64,000 nucleotides of DNA, from assembly GCA_002377645.1 (NCBI GenBank), contig DFQF01000023.1:1-64000 (forward strand), written 5' to 3'. A program made the position numbers and the translations under genes. This document shows, piece by piece, positions 62,904 through 64,000 of this stretch. The notes below the pieces were generated by a model. The model ran no database searches. It worked only from the letters and a program-made list of their open reading frames with translations, and was not told the origin of the DNA. Position 1 is the stretch's first letter. Every line of letters begins with the position of its first letter. This DNA is from Nitrospinaceae bacterium UBA3496. Its GTDB lineage: Bacteria > UBA8248.

Positions 62904-63296
62904 TTAGGAATCGTTTTTATTCTCGTTTAAGACCGCATTCAAACATTTTACCCCCATCATTAAAGAAGGACCTCCTGAGGGAAAGATAAGACACTGGACG
63001 GTTTCAAATATTTCGTCTTCAGTTGCACCAAGTTCTAACGCCCTTCTAATGTGATTCATAACATAAACTTCTGTTTCTGGTCCTGGAAGTCTAACGCAAA
63101 GAGCTGCAATAATTATTAGTTCCCGGAATTTTTCACTCAGAGCACCTTCTCTTTTAATAACATGATTGTACAAAGCACTTTGTTTAATATGATAATCTGG
63201 ATCCTTGTTTATATAGAATTCTTGCTCTGGCAAAACCCATCCTCGGTCTTTAATTGTCTGTTCAATTAATTCTTTACTTTTATTGTCGTTCATCAT
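62904..63296 (-). CDS. Carboxymuconolactone decarboxylase family protein (no CxxC)
   Basis: 130 residues, a close paralogue of the protein at 46030: SEKFRELIIIAALCVRLPGPE near residue 50 and VMNHIRRALELGATEDEIFETVQCLIFPSGGPSLM near 80-115. There is no redox CxxC pair. ATG 63296 follows AGGAGG by 4 bases, which favours it over a longer frame to 63332. It opens the minus-strand unit ending at 60244. The 199-base gap upstream, before the Gfo/Idh gene, is AT-rich and holds divergent promoters I cannot define precisely. Confidence 0.83.
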   Translation of the reverse strand: MMNDNKSKELIEQTIKDRGWVLPEQEFYINKDPDYHIKQSALYNHVIKREGALSEKFRELIIIAALCVRLPGPETEVYVMNHIRRALELGATEDEIFETVQCLIFPSGGPSLMMGVKCLNAVLNENKNDS

Positions 63297-63495
63297 TTTC
63301 CTCCTAAACAATTTAAAACACAAAAAGTACATTTAGAAAAATATGCTGAAAGGCAAAAAAATACATTTTTCTTCACCCATTTGATTATGATATGAGAACA
63401 ATTTTAGAATACAGTATCTAAACATTTAAGAAATATTCCAACTTGGAAATAAAAATTAATCGGAATATAGACGTTTTTAAATAGGGAGTTCGAAA

Positions 63496-64000
63496 ATGGA
63501 ACGTAACAAAAGATTAGGAGTAGCAGTAGTAGGATCTGGTCGTATCGGTACTCTTAGAGCCAACATGGTAAGTAAACATCCTTCTTTGGAATTTCTAGCT
63601 ATATCAGACAAAGAAAAAGAGAGGGCTGAAACACTTGGTGAAAGTGTAGCCGCCAACCTTGTGACAGACGATAATTATGAAATAATCTCACATCCTAAAG
63701 TAGACACGGTAATAGTATCTACACCTGAACATGACCATACAGAATCTATCATTCAAGCTTTGGAACTAGGAAAGCCTGTTTTTGTTGAAAAACCACTAGC
63801 ATTAACTCTAGAAGACGCGAATAAAATTGTTGAAACCGTAGAAAAAACAGGCGTTGAGCTCAGAGTGGGATATTCAAGAAGACACGACAGGAGATGGATG
63901 GTTGCAAGAGAACAAGTAGATCAAGGAAGATTAGGAGAAATCATTGCAATAAATGCAAGGGTCTATAATTCAAGAGCACAGATGGAACAAATTTTGATTC
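63496..64000 (+). CDS. Gfo/Idh/MocA family oxidoreductase, cut by the right window edge
   Basis: The first 168 residues are present. The Rossmann turn is LGVAVVGSGRIGTLRANMV near residue 7, then VSTPEHDHTESIIQALELGKPVFVEKPLALTLEDA near 75-110 with the conserved EKP, and LRVGYSRRHDRRWMVARE near 125. It resembles inositol 2-dehydrogenase (IolG-like) more than the gene at 54456. GGGAG precedes the ATG by 7 bases. The frame is open to the window end. Confidence 0.88.
   Translation, partial: MERNKRLGVAVVGSGRIGTLRANMVSKHPSLEFLAISDKEKERAETLGESVAANLVTDDNYEIISHPKVDTVIVSTPEHDHTESIIQALELGKPVFVEKPLALTLEDANKIVETVEKTGVELRVGYSRRHDRRWMVAREQVDQGRLGEIIAINARVYNSRAQMEQILI

Noticed and set aside
1..64000. CRISPR arrays, insertion sequences, rRNA genes, or selenocysteine tRNA
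   Set aside because: I looked for regular short repeats, transposase motifs, rRNA signatures and a long-acceptor tRNA with UCA anticodon on both strands and saw none; a covariance-model search would be decisive.

Overview
The window is AT-rich (about 35% GC by eye) and densely coded, with some 60 protein genes, one tRNA-Leu(UAA) and almost no gap over 280 bases. Starts mostly follow GGAG-type ribosome binding sites; GTG, TTG and possibly ATA starts also occur. TRAP-TAXI and ABC uptake genes, a heptosyltransferase-like glycosyltransferase, and many catabolic families (flavin-dependent luciferase-like oxidoreductases, UbiD-like decarboxylases, amidohydrolases, M20 hydrolases, a mandelate racemase/enolase member, a sulfatase, CoA enzymes) suggest a free-living Gram-negative heterotroph. 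The gene mix resembles uncultured marine lineages such as SAR324 or SAR202, but I cannot assign a taxon from sequence alone.

The central finding is selenocysteine use. Three minus-strand genes contain an in-frame UGA exactly where their families carry selenocysteine. Two belong to a glycine-reductase-like cluster at 20709-25276 (order grdC, grdA, grdE, grdB). The third, at 47233-47832, is an AhpD/carboxymuconolactone decarboxylase-like protein with a CxxU motif. Component A is canonical. The substrate-binding component B is not: its GrdE subunit has Tyr where the family has the pyruvoyl-precursor Cys, and its GrdB subunit has lost both cysteines of the UxxCxxC motif. No grdD is present. A two-subunit CoA transferase, an M20 amidohydrolase and a luciferase-like oxidoreductase follow on the same strand. 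I infer a reductive C-N or C-X cleaving system with an unknown substrate.

Layout. 1-7810: a catabolic set with a DUF6282-like hydrolase, SDR, CMD-like protein, fumarylacetoacetase-like enzyme, two UbiD-like proteins and a deaminase-type amidohydrolase. 7925-20632: a long minus-strand array with TRAP-TAXI transporter, M24 peptidase, luciferase-like enzymes, an orphan xanthine-dehydrogenase-type molybdenum subunit, a cysteine-synthase-like enzyme, M20 hydrolase and CoA transferase. 20709-25276: the Grd-like cluster, with a 1-Cys peroxiredoxin read divergently. 26089-33105: cupin, alcohol dehydrogenase, two acyl-CoA dehydrogenases, 3-hydroxyacyl-CoA dehydrogenase, MmgE/PrpD and a PPC protein.

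33224-38969: RidA, an alpha/beta hydrolase, tRNA-Leu and three envelope-type genes (SEL1 repeats, TMTC-like membrane TPR protein, glycosyltransferase 9). 39001-46019: LVIVD protein, NYN nuclease, TVP38 protein, propionyl-CoA synthetase, threonine-synthase-like enzyme and M20 peptidase. 46030-49353: a compact set of CMD, metallo-beta-lactamase, selenoprotein CMD, luciferase-like and PNPOx proteins. 49479-64000: TauE-type exporter, ABC importer operon, cupins, enolase-superfamily enzyme, amidohydrolase, sulfatase, CapA-type protein and a truncated Gfo/Idh/MocA gene at the right edge.
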